Notes: generated by a model not told the origin, from the letters alone. A DNA stretch of 36,573 nt from Chloroflexi bacterium OLB13 (GCA_001567485.1 JZRA01000131.1:1-36573), one strand, 5' to 3'; positions 8,174-16,215 are shown, counted from the stretch's first letter. Numbers and translations: made by a program.

Positions 8174-8226
8174 ATCACTCCCATCGTTGAGAACGCCGGC
8201 AAGTATAGCGCATAGACGGGAGTGAT
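8174..8226 (-). promoter_or_regulatory. Promoter region of pepF flanked by a perfect 9-bp inverted repeat
   Basis: On the minus strand TATACT (8202-8207) is a likely -10. ATCACTCCC at 8174-8182 and GGGAGTGAT at 8218-8226 form a perfect inverted repeat around it. The copy near the gene contains the ribosome site, so a transcript starting further upstream could fold and hide it. A repressor binding both arms is an alternative. Confidence 0.4.
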
Positions 8227-8365
8227 AAGCCAGAAGTGGTCGGGGAGCAGCCGGCACGCGGTCGGTTCGTAGGCTTCGTCGAAACACCATCCATCCCCTT
8301 CGGCGTGGCGTTATAAACCCGCCTCGGACAGCGGATGGCGCGGACGAGGATGCGCCGCGGCGGCC

Positions 8366-8697
8366 TTACAGCGTGTCGGGATCGAGCAGCGGGATGACGT
8401 AGATCACCGGCTGTTCGTAAGGATGCGCGGCGCGAATGGCGTCGACGACGGCGCGGCCTTGCGACCGGGCGCAGAAGGTCTCGATGCGCCACTCGTCAAC
8501 CGCGTTGATCTCGCCGACGGCCCCGATATGCGGATGGGCGTCCCCGGCCGGCTTGAACCGTCCCACTCCGGTATGCGTAAAGGCGCAGTGCGTGTAGCTG
8601 CCGATCTGCCCGCCGCCGGCCGATGCGATAGCGTCGAGCACCGCGCGTTAACGTGCGACTCCGGCACGGTGGTCACGATATACAGTTCGTCCGTCAT
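8366..8697 (-). pseudogene. Nif3/YqfO-like small protein, interrupted by one frameshift
   Basis: The N-terminal part from the ATG at 8697 reads [18 protein letters not shown]. The frame then shifts near 8640-8650, and the next frame continues with LDAIASAGGGQIGSY and on to the end at 8366. Together they give a protein of about 110 residues matching the CutA/PII-like domain found as an insert in Nif3/YqfO proteins and as a free-standing small protein: VPESH, GxIGxYxxCxF, GxGRFxP, and AHPYEQP at the end. Restoring one base in AACGCGCGG joins the two halves. Molecular function of the stand-alone domain is not established. The start overlaps the stop of the glycosyltransferase gene as ATGA, so the pair was coupled. 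It may be a functional gene with a sequencing error. Confidence 0.75.
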
Positions 8698-9446
8698 GAG
8701 GACTGCTCGCGGTGGATCGGCTTCAGCGTACGGTGGCGGAACAGGATTTGCCAGACGCGCAGGGCCGCCTCGACCATGATACGCGTATCCATCTTTGACG
8801 CGCCGCGCTCGCGGTCGGGGAAGTGGATCGGCGCCTCACCCAGCTTGTACCCGAGACGGTGCGCGACGTACACCAGCTCGACCAGAAACACATAGCCGTT
8901 CGACCGAATGCGCTCCAGCCCGATCCCTTTGAGCGCCGACGCCCGCCATAGACGGAAACCGCTGGTCGCGTCGTTGATCGGCAGGCCGAGGATGGTGCGG
9001 ACGTAAATCCGGTTGGCCCACCAGCTCAGCAGCTTGCGATGCGGCCCCCAGTGCTCATCCACGCTGCCGCCCTTGACATAGCGCGAGCCGATCACCATAT
9101 CCGCGCCGGCGTTGATCGCGGCCAGCATCGACCGGATGTACTTGGGCTGATGGCTGAAGTCGGTATCCATTTGCAGGATAAGCTCCGCACCCTCCGCCAA
9201 TGCGCGCTGGAACCCGCCGATATACGCGGGGCCTAACCCGCCCTTGCCCGGATTATGCTGCACGCTGACGCGCCCCGGCATCTTGGCGGCTAACTCGTCG
9301 GCGATACGGCCGGTGCCGTCCGGCGAGTTGTCGTCCACCACCAGAACGTGCAGGTCGGGAAGGTTGAGGTCGAATAAGGCTTCGACCAGCAGGGCGAGAT
9401 TTTCGGCTTCGTTGTAGGTCGGCAGGACGACCGTCAGTTTAGGCAT
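8694..9446 (-). CDS. Polyprenol-phosphate mannose synthase-like glycosyltransferase (GT2)
   Basis: A 250-residue family 2 glycosyltransferase most like dolichol-phosphate mannose synthase. It carries the nucleotide-sugar site [22 protein letters not shown], the metal-binding DTD in [20 protein letters not shown] and the [11 protein letters not shown] motif near the C-terminal part. It would load a sugar from a nucleotide donor onto a polyprenyl phosphate at the inner membrane face, feeding GT-C enzymes such as the candidate at 32221. There is no C-terminal membrane domain, as in the soluble DPM1 class. The start at ATG 9446 is preferred over the GTG three bases upstream; neither has a strong ribosome site. 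Its TGA overlaps the next gene's ATG. Confidence 0.9.
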   Translation of the reverse strand: MPKLTVVLPTYNEAENLALLVEALFDLNLPDLHVLVVDDNSPDGTGRIADELAAKMPGRVSVQHNPGKGGLGPAYIGGFQRALAEGAELILQMDTDFSHQPKYIRSMLAAINAGADMVIGSRYVKGGSVDEHWGPHRKLLSWWANRIYVRTILGLPINDATSGFRLWRASALKGIGLERIRSNGYVFLVELVYVAHRLGYKLGEAPIHFPDRERGASKMDTRIMVEAALRVWQILFRHRTLKPIHREQSS

Positions 9447-9544
9447 CACGGACTGCTTTGCGCGGGTGGCTGAATGGAGTGAAGTCTACGGGCCGCGCGG
9501 CATGCGCGCAAGATACGACCTGCCGCCGCGCGGCCGGCGGAATT

Positions 9545-9576
9545 CTTACACGGCGTTTACAGACGTGTGCTATAAC
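9545..9576 (+). promoter_or_regulatory. Extended -10 promoter of htpG
   Basis: TGC directly precedes TATAAC at 9571-9576, an extended -10 arrangement (TGnTATAAC). A CTTACA at 9545-9550 could act as a -35 but is 20 bases away. No CIRCE operator was found, so the usual HrcA control of heat-shock genes is not apparent. Confidence 0.5.
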
Positions 9577-9628
9577 ACACCGCGATTGAGAACGGAACGT
9601 AATACGAAGTGTCAAGGGATGAGATACC

Positions 9629-11512
9629 ATGACGGACACGGCTGCCGAGCAAACAACCTACGATTTTCAGGCCGAGATTCAACAGCTTCTGCATATTCTC
9701 GTCCACGCGCTGTACACCGAGCGCGACATCTTCCTGCGTGAATTGATCTCGAACGCGTCCGACGCGCTCAGCCGCGCGCAGTTCGAGGCGCTTACCAACC
9801 GCGACATGCGCGATCAGGACGCCGAGTTGGCGATTCGCATCACCGTCGATGACGACGCCCGCACCGTGACGATCAGCGACAGCGGCATCGGCATGACGCG
9901 CGACGACCTCATCAACAACCTCGGCGTGATCGCCCGCAGCGGCGCGCGCGCGTTCATCGACGCGCTCAAGGACGCCAAGGACGCCGAGACCGCTAAGAAC
10001 GTGATCGGCCAGTTCGGCGTCGGTTTCTACTCGGTGTTCATGGTCGCGGACAAGGTGCGCGTCGTCACCCAGAGCTACAAGTCCGACGAACCGGCATGGG
10101 CATGGGAGGCGGAGGGCGGCACGAACTTCACCATCACGCCGGCGGAGCGCGCCCATCGCGGCACTGACGTGATCGTCACGCTCAAGGACGACGCCGACGA
10201 CTTCCTGCAAACGTGGAAGCTCAAGGACATCATCCGCACCTACTCCGATACGATCAGCTTCCCGATCTACGTTGGTGAGGACGCCGAGCCGACCAATCAG
10301 CGTATCGCCATCTGGCGGCAGGATCCCAAAGAGATCGAGGAGTCGAAGTACGACGAGTTCTACCGGTCGATGACCTTCGACTTCAACGGTGCGCAGAAGG
10401 TGATCCACATGCGCGCCGATGTGCCGCTGCAGTTCTACGCGCTGCTGTTCGTGCCATCGAGCAATCAGCCGCCGATGTTCAGCCCGCGCAAACAGGTCGG
10501 GCTGAAGCTGTATGCGCGCAAAGTGCTGATTCAGGATTACTGCACCGATCTGCTGCCGGATTATCTCTCGTTCCTGCACGGCGTGGTCGACAGCGAGGAT
10601 ATCCCGCTGAGCGTCAGCCGCGAGACGGTGCGCGCCAACGTGTTGATGGGCCAGCTCAAGAAGGCGATCACGCGGCGCGTGCTGGGCGACTTCAAGAAGA
10701 TGGTGACATCCGACCGTGAGGCGTGGATCAAGCTGTACGAGCAGTTCGGGCGCTTCCTCAAGCAGGGCGTCGCGCTCTCGCCGGAGGACAAAGACGATCT
10801 ACTGCCGCTGCTGTTGTTCCCGACTACGCATGACGACAGCAAGGAGCCGACCACGCTCACGGAATACGCCGGCCGCATGGTCGAAAACCAGACCGAGATC
10901 TACTACATCGTCGCCGACGACTTCCACAGCGCGCGGCGCAGCCCGCACCTCGAACCGTTCAACAAGCGCGGCATCGAAGTGCTGCTGCTGAGCGATCCGG
11001 TCGACCCGATCCTGCTCACCAACCTGAGCGAGTTTGAGGGGAAGAAGCTGCGCTCGGTGGATGACGCCGACCTCGACCTGTCCGACGTGGGGACGCCCGC
11101 CGAGGACGAGGAAGCCGCGCCGGAGCCTGTCGCCGAAGCCGACTTCGAGACGGTGCGCGCCCGCTTCGCCGACCTGCTGGGTGAGCGCGTCAAGGGCGTG
11201 CGCGCTAGCAAGACGCTGGCCGGCGCCCCTGCGCGCCTCGTCAGTGACGACACCGGCGCCGACGCGCAGATGTTCCGCGTCAACCGGCTGCTGTCGCGCG
11301 ATTACTCGCTGCCGGTCAAGACGCTCGAACTCAACCCGCGCCATCCGCTGATACACAACCTCGCGCACCGGATCGCAGCCGGCGGTGACGAGGTGGTCGA
11401 TCTGGTGATCGAGCAGGTCTTCGAGACGGCGCTGCTGCAAGACGGCATCCACCCCGACCCGGCGTCGATGGCCGACCGGCTGACCAAGCTGATGCAGAAG
11501 GCGACGGAGTAG
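9629..11512 (+). CDS. htpG: Molecular chaperone HtpG (Hsp90)
   Basis: A cytosolic ATP-dependent chaperone of 627 residues, the normal bacterial length. The N-terminal GHKL ATPase shows ELISNASDALSR (metal and ATP contact), DSGIGMTRDDL, NNLGVIARSG and the lid GQFGVGFYSVFMVADKV. The middle domain contains GVVDSEDIPLSVSRE with the catalytic arginine loop. The C-terminal dimerisation part is complete to the end. A slightly acidic linker (PAEDEEAAPEP) near residue 490 is unusual but fits a loop. The ATG at 9629 follows AAGGGA at 9614-9619. It is probably a single-gene unit, with an extended -10 promoter upstream and a hairpin terminator at 11584. Confidence 0.96.
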   Translation: MTDTAAEQTTYDFQAEIQQLLHILVHALYTERDIFLRELISNASDALSRAQFEALTNRDMRDQDAELAIRITVDDDARTVTISDSGIGMTRDDLINNLGVIARSGARAFIDALKDAKDAETAKNVIGQFGVGFYSVFMVADKVRVVTQSYKSDEPAWAWEAEGGTNFTITPAERAHRGTDVIVTLKDDADDFLQTWKLKDIIRTYSDTISFPIYVGEDAEPTNQRIAIWRQDPKEIEESKYDEFYRSMTFDFNGAQKVIHMRADVPLQFYALLFVPSSNQPPMFSPRKQVGLKLYARKVLIQDYCTDLLPDYLSFLHGVVDSEDIPLSVSRETVRANVLMGQLKKAITRRVLGDFKKMVTSDREAWIKLYEQFGRFLKQGVALSPEDKDDLLPLLLFPTTHDDSKEPTTLTEYAGRMVENQTEIYYIVADDFHSARRSPHLEPFNKRGIEVLLLSDPVDPILLTNLSEFEGKKLRSVDDADLDLSDVGTPAEDEEAAPEPVAEADFETVRARFADLLGERVKGVRASKTLAGAPARLVSDDTGADAQMFRVNRLLSRDYSLPVKTLELNPRHPLIHNLAHRIAAGGDEVVDLVIEQVFETALLQDGIHPDPASMADRLTKLMQKATE

Positions 11513-11515
11513 GAA

Positions 11516-11546
11516 GTGATGAGTGCTGAGTCGTGAGTGATGAGTA
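11516..11546. repeat. Short TGAGTG-type array after htpG
   Basis: An imperfect repetition of GTGATGAGTGCTGAGT and GTGAGTGATGAGT begins just after the htpG stop. The same text recurs at 35665-35700, 36141-36170 and 36481-36510. It is non-coding and dispersed. Confidence 0.6.
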
Positions 11547-11583
11547 GAAGACTCGGCGCGTGTCTCACAGAGTACATCAACAC

Positions 11584-11607
11584 GGGCGGCTCGACGGGCC
11601 GCCCTTT
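11584..11607 (+). terminator. Rho-independent terminator of htpG
   Basis: GGGCGGC at 11584-11590 and GCCGCCC at 11598-11604 form a perfect 7-bp stem with a 7-base loop, followed by TTT. It lies 72 bases after the htpG stop. The rest of 11608-11772 holds no recognisable gene. Confidence 0.7.
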
Positions 11608-11772
11608 GCGTGCCGTGTGCCGCGCGCCGCGCTGGATGACGTGTGGGTGGTGCGCATCGTCTCATGCCTACGGTGATACGATCTTCACGCAGTGTTTGGT
11701 AGATGACACTTTGGATTGCATCTGTCTAACGAGGCTGACTGTCTCGGGTGTTTCTATGAGGCGGCATATCGA

Positions 11773-12483
11773 ATGAATCCTAGTCGCACGCAGCATGTTG
11801 CCGATCTTTATACTCTCCTAGATCGGCTCTCAGACAAGGTCGGCGGGCCGCGCATGCTCGGAACGTGCGACAGCCGATCGGGTTGGCCGAAACGCGGCGT
11901 CTATTTCTTCTTCGAGAACGGAGAACTGCGCACAAACTCAGGAAAACTGCGAGTCGTTCGAGTCGGCACGCATGCCGTCAGTGTGGGCAGCCGATCGACG
12001 CTCTGGAACCGGTTAGCGACACACCGTGGCTCGCGATCCGGCGGTGGTAGTCACCGTGCGTCGATATTCCGCCAGCACATCGGGGCTGCGATGATCGCAC
12101 GAGACGACATTACGGATCTCGTGCATTGGGGTATCGGATCAAGCGCAAGCAAAGAAATTCGAACTACAGAACATGAACACGAATGCTGTGTGTCGGCCAC
12201 CATCAGACAAATGCCTTTCCTCTGGATGGAAGTCGATGACGAGCCGAGTAAGTCCAGTTTGCGCGATTTCATCGAACAGAACACCATTGCGCTCCTTTCC
12301 GGTGCTGACGGGCAATCTCCAGCCGATGCGCCTAGTCCGGGGTGGCTTGGACACCACAGTAAGTCACCGAAGATCCGCGCGAGTGGACTGTGGAACATCG
12401 AGCACGTCGGCTCACCGAAGAGACCGGTCACCTACGATTCTGAGCTGCTCTCTGTCTTGGAGGATCTGATCCGGGCGATGTGA
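11773..12483 (+). CDS. GIY-YIG-like protein of unknown role
   Basis: A 236-residue protein that I do not recognise by name. The N-terminal part contains a GIY-YIG-like pattern: KRGVYFFFENGE (GVY in place of GIY), then VVRVGTHAV, with TLWNRLATHRG following, the position of the conserved Arg and helix. Further conserved-looking blocks are GGSHRASIFRQHIGAAMI, MPFLWMEVDD, IEQNTIALLS and SGLWNIEHV. A C-terminal glutamate (IEQN) could be the metal ligand. This suggests a diverged GIY-YIG nuclease fold, not shown to be active. The ATG at 11773 is chosen over an in-frame ATG at 11716 because the homologous-looking part begins after it; no strong ribosome site is visible. Its GC is visibly lower than its neighbours, hinting at transfer. 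It ends two bases from the convergent CoA transferase gene. Confidence 0.7.
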   Translation: MNPSRTQHVADLYTLLDRLSDKVGGPRMLGTCDSRSGWPKRGVYFFFENGELRTNSGKLRVVRVGTHAVSVGSRSTLWNRLATHRGSRSGGGSHRASIFRQHIGAAMIARDDITDLVHWGIGSSASKEIRTTEHEHECCVSATIRQMPFLWMEVDDEPSKSSLRDFIEQNTIALLSGADGQSPADAPSPGWLGHHSKSPKIRASGLWNIEHVGSPKRPVTYDSELLSVLEDLIRAM

Positions 12484-12485
12484 CC

Positions 12486-13631
12486 TCACCGCAACCACTC
12501 GCGCAGCACTTCGGATGTGTGCTGGCCGAGAAGCGGCGGCGGATAGCGGATCGCGGCGGGGGTATCCGGCAGCAGTGGTGACGCCATCGACCGGATCGGC
12601 GTGCCGTTCGCCAGCGTGACATCGCGCACGAGATGATGCGCCGCCGCGTGTTCGCTCTCCAGCGCCTGCGTCACCGTATTCACCGGCCCCGCCGGAATCC
12701 CCGCCTCCGAGCACGCCTCGACCCAATGCGCCGCCGGTCGTGACGCGAAGATCGGCGTTAGCTCGGCGATCAGCGCGTCACGGTGCGCCACACGCGCCGG
12801 ATTGGTCACATAACGGGGGTCGGATGCGAGGTCGGGGCGGCCAAGGATGTGGCACAACGCGCCGAACTGCCCGTTGTTGCCGACCGCCAGCGCGAACGGC
12901 CCATCCGCCGCGTCGAAGTTCTGATACGGCACGATGGTTGCGTGGGCGTTGCCGTAGCGGCCCGGAGTCTGCCCGCTGACCAGCGCGCTGCTGGCGATGT
13001 TGACCAGCGCCGACATCTGCGAGTCGAGCAGGGCAAGGTCGAGGTGGCGTCCGTGCCCGGTGCGCTCGGCGTCGCGCAGGGCGTCGAGGATCGCGCTCAG
13101 CGTGAACAGGCCGGTGAACACGTCCACCACCGCCACGCCGACCTTATAGCCGGTTCCCTCTGGCGGGCCGGTGATCGACATGAGGCCGGACATGGCTTGA
13201 ATGACGTGATCGTAGCCGGGACGGTCGGCGAACGGGCCGGTCTGTCCATAGCCGGTGATGCTGGCGTACACCAGCGCAGGGTTATCGGCGCGCAGGGTGT
13301 CGTAGTCGAGGCCGAAGCGGGCGGTCTGGCCCGGCTTGAAGTTCTCGACCACGATATGCGCGCGCGCGGCCAGCGCACGGGCGATGCGCTGGCCGTCCGG
13401 TTCCTTGAGGTTCAGGACGATGCTGCGTTTATTGCGGTTGACCGACAGGTAATACGCGCTCTGACGATCGGGGCCATCCCCAGCCCACGGCGGCCCCCAC
13501 TGGCGCGTCTCGTCTCCCTGTGGACTTTCGACCTTGACCACATCCGCACCGAGGTCGCCCAACAGCATCGTGCAGTAGGGGCCGGCCAGCACGCGCGATA
13601 AATCGAGGACGCGCACCCCTTCCAGTGACAC
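12486..13631 (-). CDS. CaiB/BaiF-type (class III) CoA transferase
   Basis: A 381-residue enzyme that moves CoA between carboxylic acids. The N-terminal block VRVLDLSRVLAGPYCTMLLGDLGADVVKVE is the family hallmark, followed by YLSVNRNKRSIVLNL and VENFKPG. The catalytic aspartate is expected in KVGVAVVDVFTGLF near residue 167. The C-terminal GIPAGPVNTV motif is present. The substrate is not readable. The start is GTG 13631, with AGGGG six bases upstream; a TTG three bases before it is an alternative. It is the last gene of a four-gene minus-strand operon, nine bases behind the SLATT-like gene, although no functional link to membrane effectors is obvious. Confidence 0.9.
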   Translation of the reverse strand: MSLEGVRVLDLSRVLAGPYCTMLLGDLGADVVKVESPQGDETRQWGPPWAGDGPDRQSAYYLSVNRNKRSIVLNLKEPDGQRIARALAARAHIVVENFKPGQTARFGLDYDTLRADNPALVYASITGYGQTGPFADRPGYDHVIQAMSGLMSITGPPEGTGYKVGVAVVDVFTGLFTLSAILDALRDAERTGHGRHLDLALLDSQMSALVNIASSALVSGQTPGRYGNAHATIVPYQNFDAADGPFALAVGNNGQFGALCHILGRPDLASDPRYVTNPARVAHRDALIAELTPIFASRPAAHWVEACSEAGIPAGPVNTVTQALESEHAAAHHLVRDVTLANGTPIRSMASPLLPDTPAAIRYPPPLLGQHTSEVLREWLR

Positions 13632-13640
13632 CAACAGCCC

Positions 13641-14339
13641 CTAGCCGAACGAGCCGTCGGGGTTCTCGAACTGCTTGCCGCCCTCGCCCGTGATGCCGCG
13701 CTGGGCGCGTGACGCGCGCTCGATCTGGCGTTTGACGAACGCTTCGATCTGCGCCGGCGTCTTGACGGACTGGCCCCACTGCGACGTCTCGGACGCCATC
13801 ACCTCCAGCGTGCCCTCGGTGTAGGCGATATACGCGGCGATGAAGCGCTTGTCGTCGATGTCGCCCACGCGGTCGGTCAGTTGGGCGTCGGCGGCTTCAA
13901 GGCTTTCCTGCGCATCCTTGTAGATCTGCACGAACTTGTCCCACTGATACACGCCGAGCAGCGCCCCGAAGAAGCCGCCAATGGCCGGGAAGATGATCGA
14001 CAGGGCGGCGGCGATGCTCGTCCACAACTGCATGCTGCGGCAGTTCGTCAACTGCATCACGGTCTCCGCCGCGGCGGTCTCGATCCCGCCGGAGAGCTGC
14101 GCGGTCGATACAGCGCGAATGGCCTCGCTGCATGCGGTGTTGAAGGCCGACGGGGCCATAGTGATCGCGAACACGGTCGCAACCACGGTCGCCAACCCCA
14201 TCGACGCGCGAATCATGTTGACCTGCCCGCGCGCCTTGCGATACGAGTCGACCTTGCGCTGATAGTAGCTGCGCTGATCGCCGAGCGCGAAGCGGTCAAA
14301 AATCTTGTAACGGACTTCGAGTTCTTGTCGGTTAGGCAT
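13641..14339 (-). CDS. SLATT/DUF4231-like two-helix membrane protein (third gene of the cassette)
   Basis: A 232-residue membrane protein with two hydrophobic segments at about 44-66 and 105-131. It begins with a charged amphipathic helix (DQRSYYQRKVDSYRKARGQ, about 21-39). After the second segment comes a long cytoplasmic helix starting YQWDKFVQIYKDAQESLEAA. This helix-TM-TM-helix layout is that of SLATT domains (the 2TM effector superfamily that includes DUF4231), predicted pore-formers in nucleotide-activated defence systems. The loop between the segments is unusually long, with Cys70 and Cys100. The tail is polar and probably helical to about residue 215. ATG 14339 has a G-rich ribosome site (AGGGGGGA) six bases upstream. 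The assignment is from architecture and short patterns only. Confidence 0.6.
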   Translation of the reverse strand: MPNRQELEVRYKIFDRFALGDQRSYYQRKVDSYRKARGQVNMIRASMGLATVVATVFAITMAPSAFNTACSEAIRAVSTAQLSGGIETAAAETVMQLTNCRSMQLWTSIAAALSIIFPAIGGFFGALLGVYQWDKFVQIYKDAQESLEAADAQLTDRVGDIDDKRFIAAYIAYTEGTLEVMASETSQWGQSVKTPAQIEAFVKRQIERASRAQRGITGEGGKQFENPDGSFG

Positions 14340-14351
14340 GTGGCATCCCCC

Positions 14352-15092
14352 CTACTTCGGCTGAACCGGGGATTCCGGGAAGAAGCCACGGTTGATGTCG
14401 GCAGCGCGTTTAGCCAGCAGCGTTTCGCGGTCGAAGCGGTCTTCGATGCCGTCATACGGTTCGAGACGCATGAGATAGCGGAAGTACTCGCGCCGCAGAT
14501 GCTCGGCCTTGAGACGATTCTGCAGCCACAGCTGCTGGGGCGGCTCGTCCGCGGTCAGGGCGGCGATGAACGACGTCAGGCCAGCGATGATGGTCTCGAT
14601 ACCGCCGAGCCACGGCGTCAGCCCCGGCGCCGACTCCAGCGTCAGCGCCATCACCGAGCCGACAATCGTCGCGGCGAGCGCCAGCAGCGCGTACATCAGC
14701 TGCGACCGGCGGTAGCGATTCTGCTGTCTGGCCGCTTCGTAGTCGAGACGACGGAACAACCGCAGCACTTCCTTGTCCAGCACGTTCAGATCTTCGAGGA
14801 TGGACTGCGTCGCTTCGGGCGTACAGGTGGCGAGCATCGCGTTCAATTCGTCTTCCGGCAGCAGTTGGAACGCCGGCGACTCGTCAAATTCGTTGAAGCG
14901 CAGTTTCGGCAGATACTTGAACCACTCCGGAAGCCACTCGCGCGTCTTGCGGGTCTCCTGCGTGATCGGCTCAGGAGGATCGTAACGCGGCGGCTTCTGC
15001 GGCTGGCTCGGCGGGCGCTGGGGCGGTGGCTCGATGCTCGGTGACGGCGGTGTTTCACCGGGATGGTCGATGGGGGGTGGATTCGACGCCAT
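14352..15092 (-). CDS. SLATT/DUF4231-like membrane protein with Pro-rich N-terminus (second gene of the cassette)
   Basis: A 246-residue protein. Residues 1-42 are almost entirely Pro, Ser, Gln and Glu, a disordered linker or docking tail. A folded helical part follows (about 50-128, with LPEDELNAMLATCTPEATQ). Two membrane segments lie at about 131-152 and 160-182. A cytoplasmic helix then carries LKAEHLRREYFRYLMRLEPYD at about 194-214. The A-E-x-L-R-x-E-Y-F pattern after the second membrane segment is the recognisable DUF4231/SLATT feature. It differs in sequence from the downstream paralogue, so two distinct subunits are made. ATG 15092 has AAGGAGGG seven bases upstream. Twelve bases separate it from the next gene. 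Confidence 0.65.
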   Translation of the reverse strand: MASNPPPIDHPGETPPSPSIEPPPQRPPSQPQKPPRYDPPEPITQETRKTREWLPEWFKYLPKLRFNEFDESPAFQLLPEDELNAMLATCTPEATQSILEDLNVLDKEVLRLFRRLDYEAARQQNRYRRSQLMYALLALAATIVGSVMALTLESAPGLTPWLGGIETIIAGLTSFIAALTADEPPQQLWLQNRLKAEHLRREYFRYLMRLEPYDGIEDRFDRETLLAKRAADINRGFFPESPVQPK

Positions 15093-15169
15093 AAGTCGTC
15101 CCTCCTTGGATGACTTGCGTAGCCTTCTTCAGTATGGCGCAGGAATGGTTCGCTTGGCAAACGGCCGTG

Positions 15170-15961
15170 CTAGCCGTAGGACTCCGTTCGGGATAGCGGG
15201 GCGGCGGGAGTGGCGTCACCCCACATGAATTCAAACTGCTCGACCCAGTAACCGAACCAGCGCGGCGACGCTGCCTGTTGAATCTCGATCGACATGCGCT
15301 CGCTGGTCGACTGCAAGTGCCACCCGTACAGTTCGATGATGGCGACGCCGCTGGCCTTGTCCGGGTCGATGATGACCATGCTGCACCCCGGCGAATACGG
15401 CAGCAGACGGCCCTCGAATCGCCCCGGTGTGTTCCACTCGCCGATGGTCGCGAATTTCTTGAGCGTGTTGGCGATCTCCTCCGGTAGATGCTGGTGCTGG
15501 AAGTCGACCGACTTGTCGAGCTGTTCGGAGAGCAGCGCGACGGCTTGCGGCTTATTGGGGTCTTGGATAATCACGCGCAGTTCGCCGCCGCGCTGTGAGA
15601 GGACGGATTGGCGCGCGGCGTCAAGGTTCGGGCCGGCCAAGACGTTGGCGGCCGACGGCGCGTAGATCCACAGCTTACGCGCGCCCTTGAGGCGATCCGG
15701 CAGACTGCCCAGCTCCGGTCGGCTGTGCAGATAGTCCTCGATGGACGCTTTGCCCTCGGCCGGGCGTGTCATGTTGAACACCAGCAGGCCCAGCGCGCCG
15801 AGGATCACGGACGTCTTCACCGAGTCGGGAACCACGTCGTCAATCAAACCCACGACGGCGATGATTCCCGCCACCAACGTGACCAGATAGCTCTCGATAT
15901 TGCGCCGCGCGCGCAGATCGCGGCCGATGCGGCTGAACATGCTGGCGATGGATCGAAACAT
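15170..15961 (-). CDS. Membrane-anchored PLD-like domain protein (first gene of the cassette)
   Basis: A 263-residue protein. Two membrane segments at about 23-40 and 48-66 are followed by a cytoplasmic domain to the end. That domain shows KLWIYAPSAANVL (95-108), LRVIIQDPNKP (128-138) and CSMVIIDP (193-200), and ends in SPRWFGYWVEQFEFMWGDA (232-250). This spacing and the final F-x-x-x-W-x-x-A resemble the PLD-like domain of the DUF5919 group, which lacks catalytic HKD motifs; none are visible here. A sensor or ligand-binding role is plausible but unproven. ATG 15961 has AGGAGG six bases upstream, and an extended -10 lies just before it, so this is the operon's first gene. A 77-base gap separates it from the second gene. 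Confidence 0.6.
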   Translation of the reverse strand: MFRSIASMFSRIGRDLRARRNIESYLVTLVAGIIAVVGLIDDVVPDSVKTSVILGALGLLVFNMTRPAEGKASIEDYLHSRPELGSLPDRLKGARKLWIYAPSAANVLAGPNLDAARQSVLSQRGGELRVIIQDPNKPQAVALLSEQLDKSVDFQHQHLPEEIANTLKKFATIGEWNTPGRFEGRLLPYSPGCSMVIIDPDKASGVAIIELYGWHLQSTSERMSIEIQQAASPRWFGYWVEQFEFMWGDATPAAPLSRTESYG

Positions 15962-15986
15962 GGCGGCCTCCTGATCGCTGGTGCTA

Positions 15987-16016
15987 ATTCTAGCATCCGC
16001 AGCGCGGCGTGGCGCA
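15987..16016 (-). promoter_or_regulatory. Extended -10 promoter of the SLATT-like cassette
   Basis: On the minus strand TGC precedes TAGAAT (15987-15992), an extended -10. TGCGCC at 16011-16016 is a weak -35 at 18 bases. Predicted transcription would start about 20 bases before the ATG at 15961, just upstream of the ribosome site. Confidence 0.5.
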
Positions 16017-16119
16017 CGAACGCGCGCAAATTCGTGCGCACGTTTCAGCATTGATACAGCGCATGGGAAGGGCGCGGAGAGTTCAGCCGGACTTCGGGTA
16101 ATGCGTGCTGTTCGGCGTG

Positions 16120-16215
16120 ATGAACGCCGGTCGGACGGTCAACGCGGATGGGACGCGCATTGTGTATCGTGAAGAGTCAAGGCGCGAGCTGACGCTGCTG
16201 GAGGTGGGAGAGTAG
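16120..16215 (+). pseudogene. Short orphan coding stretch, possible gene relic
   Basis: A 31-codon frame from ATG 16120 to TAG gives MNAGRTVNADGTRIVYREES and a Leu/Glu-rich end. The NADGTRIVY block looks like a beta-propeller (TolB/WD-like) strand, and the upstream frame is closed by TAA, which suggests a C-terminal remnant. No ribosome site is clear. It may be chance. The rest of 16040-16286 shows nothing recognisable. Confidence 0.22.

Noticed and set aside
13881..15044. 387-codon plus-strand frame across the SLATT-like genes
   Set aside because: The minus-strand genes have strong ribosome sites, membrane segments and operon spacing; the plus frame is Arg/Gln/His-rich without domains.
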